This document shows positions 61,901-64,000 of a DNA stretch of 64,000 bases, one piece after another. The stretch covers positions 186,001 through 250,000 of the forward strand of contig WBMV01000785.1 of NCBI GenBank assembly GCA_013396655.1, written 5' to 3'. Each line of letters starts with the position of its first letter. The first letter of the stretch is position 1. The translations under genes and the position numbers were made by a program. The notes under the pieces are model-generated. The model made no database searches and was not told the DNA's origin. It saw nothing but the letters and a program-made list of their open reading frames with translations. This stretch comes from Campylorhamphus procurvoides. Lineage: Eukaryota > Chordata > Aves > Passeriformes > Dendrocolaptidae.

Positions 61901-63336
61901 AGTTAAATAAAATTTTAAAAAACCCAAAATTACAAACCCACTTTTGTTCCATGTTTATATCAGAACATCTTTGTATATCTGAAAGTCAAATACTGCAAGG
62001 AGCTTTTCACCTGAGTATTGGAAGGAAATTGAAATAATGGAAAATACCTAGAGGTAGAAAAATACAATATGTTTTCCAATGGTTACAGGGGGAAAAAAAA
62101 TGTTAACTAGGATTCTTTGGTTTGATTCCTCTTTTTATAAGAGACTGGCTTAAGACACATCCACCTTGGCTGTTTCAACAGCTAAGAGATGCTTGGCCAC
62201 AGTAAGATGAGTCAGAGTGCCAGTTAGGAACTTGTCTCTTTGGTCATTCAGCAGAGATTTTTTTGGGGAGTATGTGCATTGCCAGGCTCCCAAAATAGTC
62301 AGTCGAGACTGATAGGCTGCTTTTGAGAATGAGTCAGAGCAAAAGCTGTAATCGCACTCTGGAGGACCCCACCTCTCACTGTACGTTACACAAAAAGTGC
62401 CTAAGAAGCATCATTGAGTTACTTGGCCTCAACTCAATCCCAGAGGAACCAATCCCTCCATGTCTTGTGTGCAAGCTTGGCCAGCTGAGGACATTGTCAT
62501 ATCAGCCACAGGATTTGAGCCTCAATGCCCTCATTACTCAGGTGGCCTCTCTGCTGGCTGAGGCTGATATGAGCATGGGAAGAGCCAGCTGTCCCTTCAC
62601 ACAGGACAATCTCGTGATAGTAGCCTGAATCTCAGCTACATCTCCATGATTATTCGGAGCTGGTCTTACCTGAAACATCTGACCCAGACAGTCCCATTCA
62701 AGTCTGGGTGCCCAGGCTGTGCAGGCTGGAATCATGGGGACATAAAGAATAAGCCAGAGGAAACAACTCTCTAGCTCAGTTTTTATGTCATTCAGTGGTA
62801 ACAGGAAAATACTGAGTTTTCACTGGAATAAGTTTCTGATACGAATATGGTTTTAGAAAACTGTTCTTCCCAAGAACAGAACCATGCATTTCAAGACTAG
62901 ATTGTGGCTTGGTATAATTGGACTATTTTAGGAGTTACCTGGAGATGCACTGGGATGGGTCTTTCTTTGGTACTGATATTTATATTTCCAGATAGTCATC
63001 AGTTTTTGAAAAAAAATCATTGACTACACAGCAGGACCTAATATAAAAGGACTCTTAAATATCAGAGTTAACAGACATTATTGTTATTATTTTCTATTGA
63101 GATGAAGCTAATCATTTCAGGATACCTGCTTCTTTTAAACTGTGAGTTTATTAGTCTAGATTCCTTCTGATTCAGAATCACTTTTCTAGGCAATGATATT
63201 CCTTCCCTCCTAGCTTGCCTCCTGAAGAACTAAATATTCCAAAATAAGTATTTCAACCTCTTATTTCTTGTCTGAACTATGCACTTCAATTTCTCAACTA
63301 CTGCCACATGAAGGGGCTTGAAAAGCAGAATCACTA

Positions 63337-63380
63337 CAGATCAAGTATTATACACTGCAACCACCCAGATCAAGTATTAT
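63337..63380. repeat. 15-bp direct repeat
   Basis: cagatcaagtattat occurs at 63337-63351 and again at 63366-63380, a 29-base period of which only the first 15 bases repeat. A local duplication is the simplest explanation. Confidence 0.85.
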
Positions 63381-64000
63381 CCAGCTGTGCTGCTCCATGA
63401 GCTGTGCTGCCTGAGCTTACCACTCCAAGTGGATGCCAGCTTAAGGGCCTCTACTACTGCACTGTTTTGTTTTCCCTATATCTGAATATCACAGAAATGT
63501 GTTTTATGTTGCCACATTATTAATTTTCAAAGGCTACATTGACTTGCGTACAATATATTTTTAGTGGTCTGATTATGTCCAAGAGACTTAATTCACATAT
63601 TTTGATTTCTAGAAGAAATTATTTCTTGATCATATGGATCTCATTTTAGAATATTTGGATTTCTATTTATGAAATCATTAATATTTTCTCTTTTTTTTCC
63701 CAAATTTGTATTCAGCAGTGAGATATATGTGAGTTAATTTTTCATGAATTATTGCCTTTTGTTGCTAACAGGTTAAGAGACTTATAAAAATAAAATCACT
63801 GTTCATATCAATAGACTATCAGGGATATTGATAAGTATATATTGTATCTTCTGTGTAGTTAGACTATAGTCTGGGAAGCTCTCAATGTAGTCTTTTTTAA
63901 AGCCATGTACAAAAAAAATTACTTTTGTTATAAGTGAGAAAATTATCTATAAACCAATATACTGTGAAGGCCTATTTTCCAATAATTTAGAAAAAAGAAA

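Larger units (their letters stand above)
56095..64000. other. Long stretch without a recognisable gene
   Basis: About 7.9 kb with no supported exon. It contains a GT tract with a GGTT run (56239-56323), TAATTA clusters (56389-56576 and 59137-59529), an imperfect palindrome (58900-58971) and a short direct repeat (63337-63380). A segment at 62323-62735 is less AT-rich, with frames on both strands (101 codons +, 65 codons -) and no recognised domain. Confidence 0.5.

Noticed and set aside
63337..63380. Direct repeats considered as the start of a CRISPR array
   Set aside because: There are only two copies with a 14-base gap, in vertebrate DNA with no associated genes.

Overview
This window looks like vertebrate nuclear DNA, most probably from a bird and plausibly a songbird (passerine). 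It is AT-rich, and none of the usual marks of dense prokaryotic coding are present. The open frames are short, scattered on both strands and in all frames, and I recognise no conserved protein in them. The recognisable content is almost entirely retroelement fossils: many 5'-truncated CR1 LINE copies with the avian 3' end (a 'GGTCCCTTCCAAC' motif followed by ATTCTATG-type tails), two avian ERVL-type solo LTRs, and one chimeric SINE with a tRNA-Ile-derived head and a CR1-derived tail. That last architecture is that of the passerine TguSINE1 family and is the best clue to lineage.

Layout. 0-5 kb: a CR1 3' end (+), a 0.5 kb CR1 copy (-) and a worn old CR1 tail near 4.4 kb. 5-13 kb: no recognisable genes or repeats apart from a TC microsatellite, a GT-only tract and a possible LTR remnant near 7.5 kb. 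13-16 kb: three short CR1 pieces. 18-19.3 kb: a 1.1 kb CR1 reverse-transcriptase (RT) segment (+) abutting an antisense RT fragment. 24.4-25.7 kb: the longest CR1 copy (about 1.3 kb, +), dead by stops and by loss of the RT active site. 26.8-27.2 kb: an old CR1 tail and the SINE. 27.2-34.7 kb: essentially unassigned, including the longest open frame, which lacks an ATG for its first 60 codons. 34.7-35 kb: an ancient-type CR1 3' end. 35-43 kb: unassigned, with a locally GC-rich block at 39.7-40.3 kb. 43.2-43.8 kb: a solo LTR with TATA box and AATAAA signal. 48-49.7 kb: GT-only tracts, perfect palindromes and a larger hairpin. 54.5-56.1 kb: ancient CR1 pieces followed by a second solo LTR with matching 5-bp flanks. 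56-64 kb: unassigned, with TAATTA clusters and an imperfect palindrome that resembles an old amniote repeat.

No protein-coding exon, functional RNA gene, CRISPR array or operon can be supported. The region is best read as intergenic or intronic DNA of a gene-poor avian segment. Small exons cannot be excluded without alignment to transcripts or related genomes. I found no convincing new biological system. The most useful second looks are the SINE, the nested or rearranged CR1 fossils, the non-repeat palindromes and the strand-biased GT-only tracts. Repeat family names rest on recalled consensus features, not on a search.
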